Positions 54,499 through 64,000 of a stretch of 64,000 bases of DNA are shown here, piece after piece. The stretch covers positions 145,762,439 to 145,826,438 of the forward strand of contig CM041292.1 of NCBI GenBank assembly GCA_023052935.1, in the 5' to 3' direction. Under the pieces are notes generated by a model. The model did no database searches. It worked only from the letters and a program-made list of their open reading frames with translations, and was not told the DNA's origin. This DNA is from Piezodorus guildinii. Lineage: Eukaryota; Arthropoda; Insecta; Hemiptera; Pentatomidae. Numbering within the stretch: the stretch's first letter is position 1; the number at the start of each line of letters is the position of its first letter. The translations under genes were made by a program, and so were the position numbers.

Positions 54499-55650
54499 TG
54501 GATATAATTAGTTGACCGTTGAGAATTAATAATGAAACATTTTAAGATCTATTGAATATCAAGGAAGCTGGATTGTATTGTGAAACCAGACAGACAATAA
54601 TAAACCAAAAATTGATGACAATATGAACAATAAATAGTAAAACCTAAACAAAAAACTATAACAGATCTTTACCAGAATGAAAATAATAAAAAAACAATTA
54701 TAGGTAATATCAATAATGCGATAAATATAGACATGATAAGTGGAAGAAATAGAAATATATACCATTATCAAAAAATGCAATTTATACTTCATCTATCCAA
54801 AGAAATTAAGAGAACACTTGTTGAATTTAATTCATCACAGACAAAATTAGGACTATATAACCATAATAAACTAAGTAATCATTTATCAAACATTAATGAT
54901 TTTACCACACGAAAAACTGAATGTTATTTATAAAATAAATTGTATAGATTGTGATAAGATATACATAGAAGAAACCTCTAAAAAGATCACAACTAGAGTC
55001 AAACAACACAGCAATAATTGTAAAAATATAAACACTACAGCATTTGCACAACACACTCTTCAGCTTAATCACAATTTTGATTTTGAAAAACCTACAATAT
55101 TGGATATAGAAAAACAATCGAGTCTATATATAAACAAAAATATAAAAGATACCATAAATTATAAAACAGATTGAAAACACCTCTCACAAGCAGTTCTTGC
55201 TACAATAGGGAAATTAAAATTTTTAAACCTTACCTTAGTGACCTATATTTAATAATAAATCAGTGTATCCTTACTACAGTAAATAGTATGACTCTAATTC
55301 ATCAGGGGCCAAAGAATATGTCAGTTAAATGGGTATTTTTCCTTAGTGTTAATTTAAAAAACAAACCAATTTTATGACATAAATTTTTGACAAAATTTTA
55401 ATCAAAAATGGATAATTTTTTAAATTTTAAATGAATTTCGGGTAAATATAATTTTTTTGTAACATTGTTATGCATATTTTTGGTAATGTTTTTAGTTAAT
55501 ATTTAAAAAGTTATTTTATAATGTTAATTGATAATTTTTTGATGTATTTTAGTGAGTCCTGATTATGGGGAAGGCCCTCGAAATGTTGGCTCGTTTTAAA
55601 GTTAATTGTAATAAACTGTTTTTGGAAGATTTAGAAACCTACAAATTATT
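54499..55650 (+). mobile_element. Penelope-like element, 5'-truncated, nested in Harbinger
   Basis: The piece starts with the same 30-nt head as the foldback at 34250 ('attagttgaccgttgagaat'). It encodes the linker and GIY-YIG endonuclease of a Penelope-like protein, and ends near 55600 with 'cctgattatggggaaggcc' 'ctcgaaatgttggctcg', a Penelope-type 3' end. The reverse transcriptase is missing. Limits are approximate, since no clear target duplication was found. Confidence 0.75.
54733..55174 (+). pseudogene. Penelope-like GIY-YIG endonuclease region
   Basis: The first frame (54733-54933) carries the linker 'SQTKLGLYNHNKLSNHL'. After a frameshift at about 54905 the second frame gives 'LNVIYKINCIDCDKIYIEET' (the VYKI..C..C..YIG motif, with Glu in place of the usual Gly of YIG), then 'RVKQHSNN', 'AFAQHTLQLNHNFDFEKPTI' and a short end. 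The domain acts in DNA cleavage during insertion of these elements. The changed YIG glycine, the frameshift and the missing RT show that it is dead. Confidence 0.82.
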
Positions 55651-55858
55651 TATTATCATTTTTCATTCTTCCAATTAACCTATTTTTATTATTAATCAAT
55701 TTCTGAATTAGAGGGAAAAAAATATGTAAATAAAATACAAAAATCAGACTTTATTGATAAATATAAACAAATAAATTACCATTTGACAACAAAAGAGGGA
55801 AAGGTTAATTGATTTAATAACACAGATTGCAATTTATACAAAATTATGTCATTTCCTT

Positions 55859-57196
55859 TCATCTTGAAAAATTTGTGTCGACAAGTGCTCTGTGAAAAGC
55901 TATATCACTTTCACATATAATTTCTGATGGTGAAACAACATCAGGAAAGTAATCTTCTGGTTCTGGTACGTTGTAGATGTCCTGGGTTTCTATTGCAATG
56001 TTGTGGAGGACAGCTACAGCTACAATAATATTTAGGGCTTTTTTTGGTTCCATTCGAATTCCATTGGCAAGGCAAGGCAATCTTCTTTCCATAAAACTGA
56101 ACGCTCTCTCAATGATTGTTTGATTTTTGTGTGACAATTGATTTTTCTTCAGCAGCATTTGTTGGGTTTAAAATTGGTGTCAGTAAATATGTTTTGCAGC
56201 CATAACTACTATCTCCTAGAAGCCGAAAATCTCCAAATTCTCTTGTCTCAAATCTCACTCGTAATGCACTTTAATTGAAAATCCAACTGTCATGCACAGA
56301 GTCAGGATTTTCAAGTTCCCATCGCACACTACTTGTATATTTAATGAAAACCACCCTTTTCTATTTCAAAATAGTTTTGTATTAGCTCCACTTAGAGACT
56401 GGATTTTAATATGAGTGCAGTCAATCGCACCAATTACTCAAAGAAAACATTTTATCCTGTAGAAATCTGACACTGTTTTGTTTTTATCAACTTCTGTTAC
56501 GGACATTTTAATTAAATCACTTGACTTCCTGGCTATTAATGCTGTTATGCGTGGAATAATTCTATAAACTGTAGATTTATCAATATTAATGATGTCGCTA
56601 AGAACCTGCTGGTAACTACTAGTAGCATAATACCTCTTGAGGTTAAGTAGAATATGATGCAAAATCATTAATATTAAAAATGTCAATCATATTTAGCACT
56701 GTTTCTTTTTGAAATCTATACCTTCTTATGAATTCCACATCATCCTAAATTTCAAAGGGATTCCTCCTTACTTTGTAAAGCTTGTTCCTAAGAAGTATAT
56801 ATATCAGTTGCATTATATCTTCATCTGATGTTGAATATTTATCTGAAGAGATTGTGTTCATTTTTCCTCGGTGTATTGGGATAAATGTTACGAAAATATT
56901 CAGAAAAAAAACAAACTAAAACTGACACAAACAATGTTTCAAAGAGTAACTGGTTTGAAGGTGTTATGGATGTTCCTGTTTGTAGGATATGATTCAAAAT
57001 CATTAATATTAAAATTGTCAATCATATTTAGCACTGTTTCTTTTCGAAATCTGTACCTTCTTATGAATTCCACATCATCGTAAATTTCAAATGGATTCCT
57101 TCTTACTTTGTAAAGCTTGTTCCTAGAAAGTATATGTACCAATTGTATTATATCTTTATCTGATGTTGAGTATTCATCTGAAGAGATTGTGTTCAT
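55859..57196 (-). pseudogene. Harbinger (HARBI1-like) DDE transposase, broken
   Basis: Reading the minus strand, the N-terminal part (57196-56939) has 'RNPFEIYDDVEFIRRYRFRK'. A second frame (56686-56438) gives 'RYYATSSYQQVLSDIINIDK' and 'STVYRIIPRI', the helix-turn-helix region. 'VIGAIDCTHIKI' (first catalytic Asp) is near 56410, 'LGDSSYGCKTYLLTPILNP' (second Asp) near 56190, and 'IIERAFSFMERRLPCL' (catalytic Glu) near 56100, ending with 'VAVAVLHNIAI'. The triad can all be found, but in three or more frames, with an extra copy of the N-terminal coding block. It is non-functional. Confidence 0.9.
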
Positions 57197-57211
57197 TTTT
57201 CTTCGGTGTAT
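56653..57211 (-). repeat. Direct duplication inside the Harbinger transposase gene
   Basis: The segment 56653-56878 is repeated at 56988-57211 with few differences (for example 'gtcaatcatatttagcactg' and 'gaagagattgtgttcatttt' occur in both). The repeats encode the same N-terminal stretch of the transposase and are offset by about 335 bp. Confidence 0.9.
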
Positions 57212-57420
57212 TAGAAAGCTGTTTGAAAGCTAAAGTAACAGTAGAAAGGTAACATTGACATCGGATAATCGAGGTAGGAAGGTGAATTAACTTAACACCA
57301 TCACTTAACATAGAGTTAGGGCTAATTATGATTGGTGCAATGTAATTTCTGCTAACCCGTGATTTACTTATCCAGATTAGTTAAGTTAAAGTTAAACACG
57401 GTCGGTGCAACCGGGCCTAA

Positions 57421-58347
57421 AGGCTTATTTATCGTTTAGCTTCACTTCGAGTGAACTCGTCCATTTTAGCGAATAGCTCTCAATACCCATCAAGTCTATT
57501 GTTTATTTTTATCTTCATCATCCTGAGTAATGAGGATGTTCCAAGCGTGTGTGGATTCTTTTAGGTAATGAAACAAAGATTGCATAAAATTTCGGTGAAT
57601 TTCTACTTCTCAATTTTTCACCTTCCTGGTCAATTTTATTTTGTCTTTTTAGTTACTACTTCGTCTTTACCTCGATCGACTAGATATTTAAGAGATGAGA
57701 CGGTGAGTTACTGATTTTTTTTTTTTGGCAATTATTTCACTTCTGGATTCTTGCTCGGACGTTAGCGAAATAACAGTTCGGGCAATGAATCAAACATAAA
57801 CATGTGTGAACATGATCCGTATTAAGAACCAAATTGTGTTAAAATCTTTTTATCATTAATATAAATCTCGTTGCTGATTTCGTGTTGATTATGTAATATG
57901 ATATAGTAGTTTGATAAATTAATGACCATGTTACAAAGAAAAATTCCGATGAAATTGCTTTGTGCTTCTTGCTCAGTGGCGCCCGTCGGGTGGTAGCTTG
58001 ACACCTGTTAGCCGTGTGTTAATTGCGCACCTGTTACTTGTTTCCTCTTACCTGGCTAAGGCCCACCACAGGGGGTAACTTCTCTTAATAAAGTACCTGG
58101 CTATAGGTCACTGCTTACCTTGTTACTTACACGTCAGTAATTAGCTAAATATTTTGTTCATAATAAAATAGACCATCTTTGATTTTTCATCGAAATCTGT
58201 TTTGGGCATGTAATGGTGAAAAATTATTATTGTCAACTTTCATTTAACTTAAGACCATGATCTAAGGTTTTTAAGGCTACAAATTACATGTTTCGGCGGT
58301 ACATATACTAAAATTGGAGGAAGCTTATAGAAAAAATTATAATACAT
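57421..58347. other. AT-rich DNA, no gene seen
   Basis: A GC-richer patch at 57960-58130 has no recognisable frame or repeat. Confidence 0.45.
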
Positions 58348-58351
58348 AAAT

Positions 58352-58355
58352 ACAT

Positions 58356-58411
<56 letters not shown>

Positions 58412-58415
58412 ACAT
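58352..58415. repeat. Compound palindromic microsatellite (CA)n(TA)n(TG)n
   Basis: A CA run, about 17 TA units and a TG run, with 'acatac' and 'gtacat' outside, form a nearly perfect inverted repeat of about 60 bp. Confidence 0.9.
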
Positions 58416-58427
58416 ACATACATGCCT

Positions 58428-58660
58428 AAGAACGGCGTGGAGCATTTTATTGTTCTCCGGGTCCTAAAGTCGAACCGCGACTGTGGCAAAATTATTTATT
58501 TAATCATTTTGACCATGGAGCAACACTGAAATATGGAGATCCTCCTGTGATAGACTCACCTCTATAAACTGGGTACCCGAAAATTTGGGTGGAAAACTGT
58601 ATAACCTATGCCTTTGTACTAGAATCCAAGACTGGATTGTAGGAGTAGGTTGTTTTTTTT
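58428..58660 (+). mobile_element. tRNA-derived SINE, family S3, diverged copy
   Basis: The sequence follows S3 (33668-33908) with gaps: 'attgttctccgggtcctaaa', a decayed B box 'aagtcgaaccgcg', 'actgtggcaaaattattta', 'ggagatcctcctgtgatag', 'ctataaactgggtacccga' and 'ggtggaaaac'. The A-box part is largely deleted. It is old and has no visible TSD. Confidence 0.7.
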
Positions 58661-60976
58661 GTTTTTTTTTGTGCGTTTTTTTTTTTTTTGTTAAATGCTA
58701 CAAATAGCCTGAGTTACTCCGTATGTTCGTCAGTAAAAAACTAAATTGAAAATATTAAAATAGCAAGCCTTGTAAAAGAAAGTTGAGACAGTACGCAAAT
58801 GTTCAATTGGTTTAACTCAATTTGTTGGTATTGAGATCTGCGTAAGAGGAAAACAACAAGAGATTAAAATGTGTTGTGAAGATAAAAACATCGGCTTCAT
58901 CATTAACTGAGTACTTACTGATTATTTGTTTTAGAATAATGTATAACATGAAACCAGTAAACGAAAATTGTTATATTTTTCATGCGTTAATGTTCTAAAA
59001 TATTATATATTTGTCCTCCTTTGTAAATTGGACTAAGAAATCGGTCACCTTTTGAAACAAACTACATATATTATTTGTTTGCTTTAATTTTTTATAATTT
59101 AAGTTTAATACTTAACCTCTGGTTTTAATTACCCACCTAATACCTCCATTTGAACATTTGTCAGTAATGTAATTTACTGTGGTTAGATGTGGATAAAACT
59201 TTAATAATATGCTGACTATAAATATCTCAATAAGGTTATTCCTGTCTCAAAAACTACCAATAGTTGTTGAGGTCCTTGCGGAGGAATGCCCTGGGTGTTG
59301 CTAAAAATTCCTCCAGTTGACTTTTATTATTGCGCGATATAACAAACTTCCTCCTGTTTAAGAGCCATTAAACATTATAGGTCGGCTATCTTTACGAATT
59401 ATTCAGAAGGAGCTGTTATTCATTTTTTTCAAGATGGTATTTATATGTTTTTTCATTTTTCCTATAAATATTCATTCATTCATTTATACATATTTCATTT
59501 AGTATGACTTTTATATGTTTCTATAATTTCGTTTTATCACCATTCCTGGTATAGTCTTGTTCCATTGACGCTTATGTATTCTGGAAGATTAGTGATTGTG
59601 CAGATATTATTTATTTATAAGATACAGTTTTTTTTTGTTTTTTTTATTGTGGCGATTTTGCGATCTGGAATTTTTTTTATTATATATTTTTCTTTTTGGC
59701 TTTTCTACATCAATATTATCAAATTTTTTCCTCAATAAATTTCTTCTCCGCTTTCAGATTAATTCTATTGGATTCTATTCCACCCATTTCTTTGCTGTCA
59801 CATTTTAAGTTTCTTTATAACTGCTTTATTTTATTTGAATGAATAAATGCTTTTGTTTACATACATACAAATAATTACACCATAGAAATAAACAATAACT
59901 TCTCAACTCTTTTTTTTCCTCCCTTCTCTAGTAGTAAAAATCTAAATACGCTCTAGTAAAATATGATTAATTGATCGATAATATTAAATGACTGATAATT
60001 TTTATGAGGAAACAACTATTATAATTTGATCATTCTTATATTTTCTCTCCACACACATGAATACCACACCTGTAATATTTATAATAAGTTACCTTCCATT
60101 TAGAAATAAATGGTAGAATTTATGGTACCAAATGATATTATTATTGTTAATGTAAGTCATATAAATAATTACTACCTAAAACAAATTAGTTGGTTATTTT
60201 AATCATTCAAGGAATATTGTAATCACAATCCGATATCACAGTACCTGAAATAACGCATGCAGACAGTAAAAATAAAATAATAAAATTTATTAAAAAGATA
60301 ATAATTCATGACAAAATTTTATAATTGTACAATGCATGCATGTGTTCGCGTAACATTTACGCTCGGAGTCAATGAATGTGCCTCAAGCGGCCATCTTTTT
60401 GTACTATATAACAAAAGCCAAAATATATAGCAGAAACGAGAACACTTCACATCAATTCATACTTTATTCTGAGTACATCGGTATAAGGATTGAGTAGAGG
60501 AAGTAAAGGTCGCCCTAGGCTGGACGACAAGGCGGGGAGAATGAAGAGATCAACTGAGAGGGACAATACACCAAGAAGTAATTATGTAGCCCACCTAAAT
60601 TCTAATCCATAACTTGCTCCTTTCTTTCAAATACACCAATATTCATTTCCGTCATTTTTTTTTTTTCACTTATTCAATATAGTATAATAGTTCTAGCTAT
60701 CTCTTGGTCTAGTCCTAACCATTCTTCATAATGAACGTTAGACCAAACAGCATGTCTATTTTAAGTAGCAAATGTCAAAATTATCCAAGCGGTTTAAAAG
60801 CCCGACAATTTTTTTAAAAGAAATCATAGTAATTACTCTTTTTGTGATTGTATCTTGCTTTGATTAGCCCTGATAAAACTATATAACAAAACTAGCCCCA
60901 ATAACACTTTTTTTTTTAAACATCACCCCATTCAGTATAAACTTGGAATAATTGAAGTGGTCGTAAAATATGAAAA

Positions 60977-61041
<65 letters not shown>

Positions 61042-63782
61042 ATTATTCCTTTGCCGCCCTTTCTTTCTTTTTTTTTTTTTTTGTTTGACCTTGTTTGATT
61101 TGGTTCCGTCAAAATGGCTCTCATGTTCGCGGAAGATGAGATGCACGGACTAAATACTGCACGCCCTAATAAACTCAAATTAACTGCACCAGTGTGAGTA
61201 GGGTAATACAGATGTTCGAGAGAGATGTTCTGTGGTACGTTAACCCCGCAATGGAGGGTATTATTGTGCTTTTAGTGGCTATAGGCACATCAGCAGTAGG
61301 CGAATCGTGGTCTCTGTTCAACCCACCGTTCTTCCTTCTGTGAAAGTGAGGTTTATTTCTGGTTCATAGTAGTTGTTTTGTTTTTTCAAACCTTGTTTTT
61401 ACATTATATACAAAAATAAGAAAAAAGCTAAAAGATCTAAGCAGCCTTTATTCGTTATCAAGTAATAAGTACATGATTAATTACTGTAATATTTTTTTTT
61501 CGTTGAAAATGATTCAGGTACGTTAGGAATTATTCTTCTCGTTCCTTTTCTGGTTCAACTTCCTTTTTTAAATTAGACCTCTTTGTGATTTACAACGTTG
61601 TTCTTTATAAATAATAAAATTGTTGTTATATAACAACCCCTTTTTCGGGTTCAACTTTGAGAGGGACAATTAAATTATGGGAAATTAAATGTTTCTTAAT
61701 ATTTTACTCGTTAATTTTCAATTTAATTCTTAAAAATTTAAATTTCTGATCATTTAAATATTTAAAAGGGCAAAAGAAAACTCTTTTCTGAATCCTTAGC
61801 CTACGTTATTTTTCCTAGCACTTAATCGAGCTTTAGAAAACCTCATCAGACCGTTCGCTAAAAAGACTCCTTTTCTCATGCGTCATTACTTCAATATTTA
61901 TTATTTTATCCTTCAGAAAAGGGAGAAGAAAACTATTGATTTTCTGTCTCTTATAATTCACTCATAAATGCATCAATATAAACTTGTTAATTCCTTATTT
62001 AGTGATTATTAAAGGCAGCAATGTTAGTAAATTTTGTTGGCCTGTATAAATTATCCGAGATTTTAGGATGTCAAGTCGTAAAATTCGAGTTTTTCCTTTA
62101 CGATTTTTTTTTTTTTTTTAAATTTATAAGATAATTATCTAATATAATGATTTTCAATAGAATCCAGAATCTTGGCAGGCGAATAATAAATAACTACCCA
62201 CGATACACAAAATATCCACAATTGAAGCAGACTTGCAACTCACTCTATACAGGATCTAGATGTCTCTTAAACAGAGGCATAAAAAAAAATATTCGAGCTC
62301 TCTTAACCCACTGATAAAAGAAATAGGTAATTACAATAAAGACTGTCTTAAGCGATATGTGTGTTAATGTTAGGATCTCAATTGGCTTTATTCATAGAAA
62401 TACTGTATAATATTCATTATTATTATTATTATTATTTTATCCCATTCTAGTGTATTTAATTGTTTATTCTTTATATATTTTTCATCTATAATTATTTTTT
62501 CAATTTTTAAAATATATTTACTTTATTATTTTTTTTTATATATTTTTTTATTTATTTTTTTTAGTAGGTTTTTGTATATTTCATATTCTTACTACTTTCA
62601 CAATTAGTGTCAAACCAAAATTATACTATTGATTTAAAGGGAATCCGAAATCATTACAAATGTAATTAACAATTGCTTGTATATTGTAATTATGTAAATA
62701 AATCTTTTCTATCTAAAAAAAATAGATACGATTTTTATATTTTTGTTTGTTTACAAAATTGTCTCTACTTCTAATGTTCTCATTAGGGAGTAATATTTAA
62801 AATTATGTGGTTTCAATAACTTTTTCTATTTGAAGAATATTTAATTTCTCGTTTGCCTTCATTTTTCAATCATTGATATTATATTAGAAAGGAGAATTTA
62901 CCAACATCTGATATGTTCCTGATTGATACTGTAATGGCCTTCGATATGGCATGATGGAGGCGAAAAGTTCTTCTGTTGACCCATGCAGGTGGTTTTGAAG
63001 CCGCTCCGATCTGAACGGGCGTTATAAATAGAAAAGCCCTTGGAGCATAATTTAAAGTTATGAAGGCTTTATATAGGGCAGTCACTAAGCACTCAGCCTG
63101 ATAACATAATCTCTTAGGCATCACCTTCCATTATTAGCCCCTTCTACCCCTTCCTTTCTTTTTTTTTAATCTTTTATAAAAGTTTTTTTTTTTACTTCTT
63201 TTTTCTTGTCGAACTCTTGGGTGGAAAAAGTTATGCTGTAAAAGTTCTTTCCTTTTTAAAAGTCAGTTGGACCTTAAAATAAATTCCCACCAATGATGTG
63301 CCTACTGTGTTTCATTTTTTAAAAACCGATTCCTGCTTGTAGGCGTTAAAAAAAAAAAAAATTTTGACTAGTTTGGGCCTTAGTATTAATTCGACCAAAC
63401 GATTATCTATTTATCGGATATTAAAATTAAAACAAAACAATATTCTACTTTATATGAGTGAAGACGATTCGTACTTACCAAATAAGCAAGCTTCAGTGGG
63501 GTCTTTTGCACTCAATGACATCTAAAGTGATAGATTCACTGCTTCTTTCATTTTATTGATGGCCTATACGGTTTTTTCTTCTTCTTCTATTTCTGTTTTT
63601 GTTTTAATGTTCCTTTAACAATTGGATATGAAATACTTCAAAATTATATAATTAACTATTGAAAAATTCTTTATGAATATATTTTGTACTTAATGGTTAT
63701 ATAATCTCTTTTAATTTTCACTGCCATATATTTATGTTTGTTTAAAATTATAATAATTATAAATAAAACATGTGAATGTCTA
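58661..63782. other. AT-rich DNA with simple repeats, no gene recognised
   Basis: GC-richer patches at 60480-60560, 61190-61340 and 62920-63120 do not show a domain. The last contains an 81-codon minus-strand frame (63124-62879) of normal-looking composition that I do not recognise. T-rich tracts and an (ATT)n run near 62418-62437 are present. No transposon was identified here. Confidence 0.4.
60973..61039. repeat. A-run plus (AT)n microsatellite
   Basis: About 22 A residues are followed by about 22 AT units. Frames across it that encode Tyr-Ile repeats are products of the microsatellite. Confidence 0.95.
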
Positions 63783-64000
63783 TGATTTTTGGTTTATTAT
63801 TTTCAATAATGAACCTTTGTAATCGACCAAACAAATTTAAAAAAATTACCCTCCCTCAAAATTTTAGGGCTTACGTTTAAAAACTAAATATCAAGCACGC
63901 GAAGGACGAATAAAAAAAATCCGGCTGTCCGCCGTCCGCGGCATTTCTCCAAAACTACTGGAACATTTTTTTTTAATTCGCCAAAAAAGATACTAGGGCA
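63783..64000 (+). repeat. T-family repeat, running off the window
   Basis: The copy starts 'tggtttattattttcaataa', continues 'gaacctttgtaatcgacca', then 'ctgtccgccgtccgcggc' and 'atttctccaaaactactgg'. This matches the reverse complement of 12300-12450 and the first bases of the window. The rest lies outside. Confidence 0.8.

Larger units (their letters stand above)
54244..57417 (-). mobile_element. PIF/Harbinger DNA transposon, inactive, with nested Penelope-like fragment
   Basis: The left end 'ggcccggttgcaccaac' and the right end 'gtgcaaccgggcc' are inverted copies, and each is flanked by TAA (54241-54243 and 57418-57420), the 3-bp TWA-type duplication of Harbinger elements. Subterminal sequence ('gttaaagttaactttagc' left, 'ttaagttaaagttaaac' right) extends the similarity imperfectly. 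The minus strand encodes a broken transposase (57196-55859). Insertion of a Penelope-like piece (about 54499-55650) and internal duplication of coding DNA explain the 3174-bp length. The second, Myb-like protein of Harbinger elements is not visible. Confidence 0.9.

Noticed and set aside
60879..61178. Two frames with long Tyr-Ile repeats
   Set aside because: They are translations of the (AT)n microsatellite at 60994-61039 and its A run, not a protein.
62879..63124. 81-codon minus-strand frame with ordinary amino-acid composition
   Set aside because: I recognise no domain, and there is no splice or promoter context. Kept only as a remark in the region entry.
1..64000. LTR retrotransposons or endogenous viral genes
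   Set aside because: I saw no long direct terminal repeats, primer-binding site, protease or integrase motifs; all reverse transcriptases found are of LINE type, and the Penelope-like fragment lacks its RT.

Overview
The window is AT-rich, intron-scale eukaryotic DNA from an arthropod, most likely an insect. The evidence is Jockey, I, R1, RTE and CR1-like LINEs, tRNA-derived SINEs, a Penelope-like element and a PIF/Harbinger transposon, with long gene-free AT-rich stretches between them. Nothing suggests bacterial, organellar or viral DNA. I could not name the species.

Nearly all recognisable coding capacity belongs to transposons. The best-preserved is a complete Jockey-clade LINE ('Jockey-A', about 45336-50105, + strand). 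It has an intact zinc-knuckle ORF1 (45597-46967) directly abutting an intact 892-residue endonuclease/reverse transcriptase ORF2 (46968-49646), then a poly(A) tail. A second full-length but dead Jockey ('Jockey-B', 22684-27068, - strand) has a 14-bp target-site duplication, frameshifts and an ORF1 deletion. It sits at the edge of a 5'-truncated CR1-like LINE (21414-22668). Shorter relatives lie at 3500-4090, 4945-5215, 7498-7870, 38836-38958, 40882-41240, 43860-44330 and 44867-45055.

Other LINE pieces are I-clade 3' ends (5506-5790, 6165-6510, 8911-9742, 41841-41887), an R1-clade 3' end (15010-15485), an RTE copy with an 11-bp TSD (29017-30372) and a second CR1-like 3' end (50495-51162). Three tRNA-derived SINE families are visible: S1 at 2138 and 5288; S2 at 27568, 36595, 41960, 52496 and 52825; S3 at 33668 and 58428. 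At 34250-34552 there is a 303-bp foldback insertion with 136-bp arms and a 13-bp TSD, built from Penelope-like 3'-end sequence. At 54244-57417 a Harbinger transposon (matching terminal inverted repeats, TAA target duplication, broken transposase) contains a nested Penelope-like fragment with a GIY-YIG domain. Uncharacterised AT-rich repeats (here called T, P and Q) fill much of 1-2030, 10190-19750, 42840-43580 and the right end.

The only candidate host coding sequence is a GC-rich exon at 53885-54024 (+). It encodes a short basic tail and one hydrophobic helix, as in type II Golgi enzymes, and ends at a GT splice donor. Long stretches (about 30400-32560, 34570-36590, 58660-63780) hold only AT-rich DNA and simple repeats. 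All family assignments come from reading motifs by eye; no database search was run.
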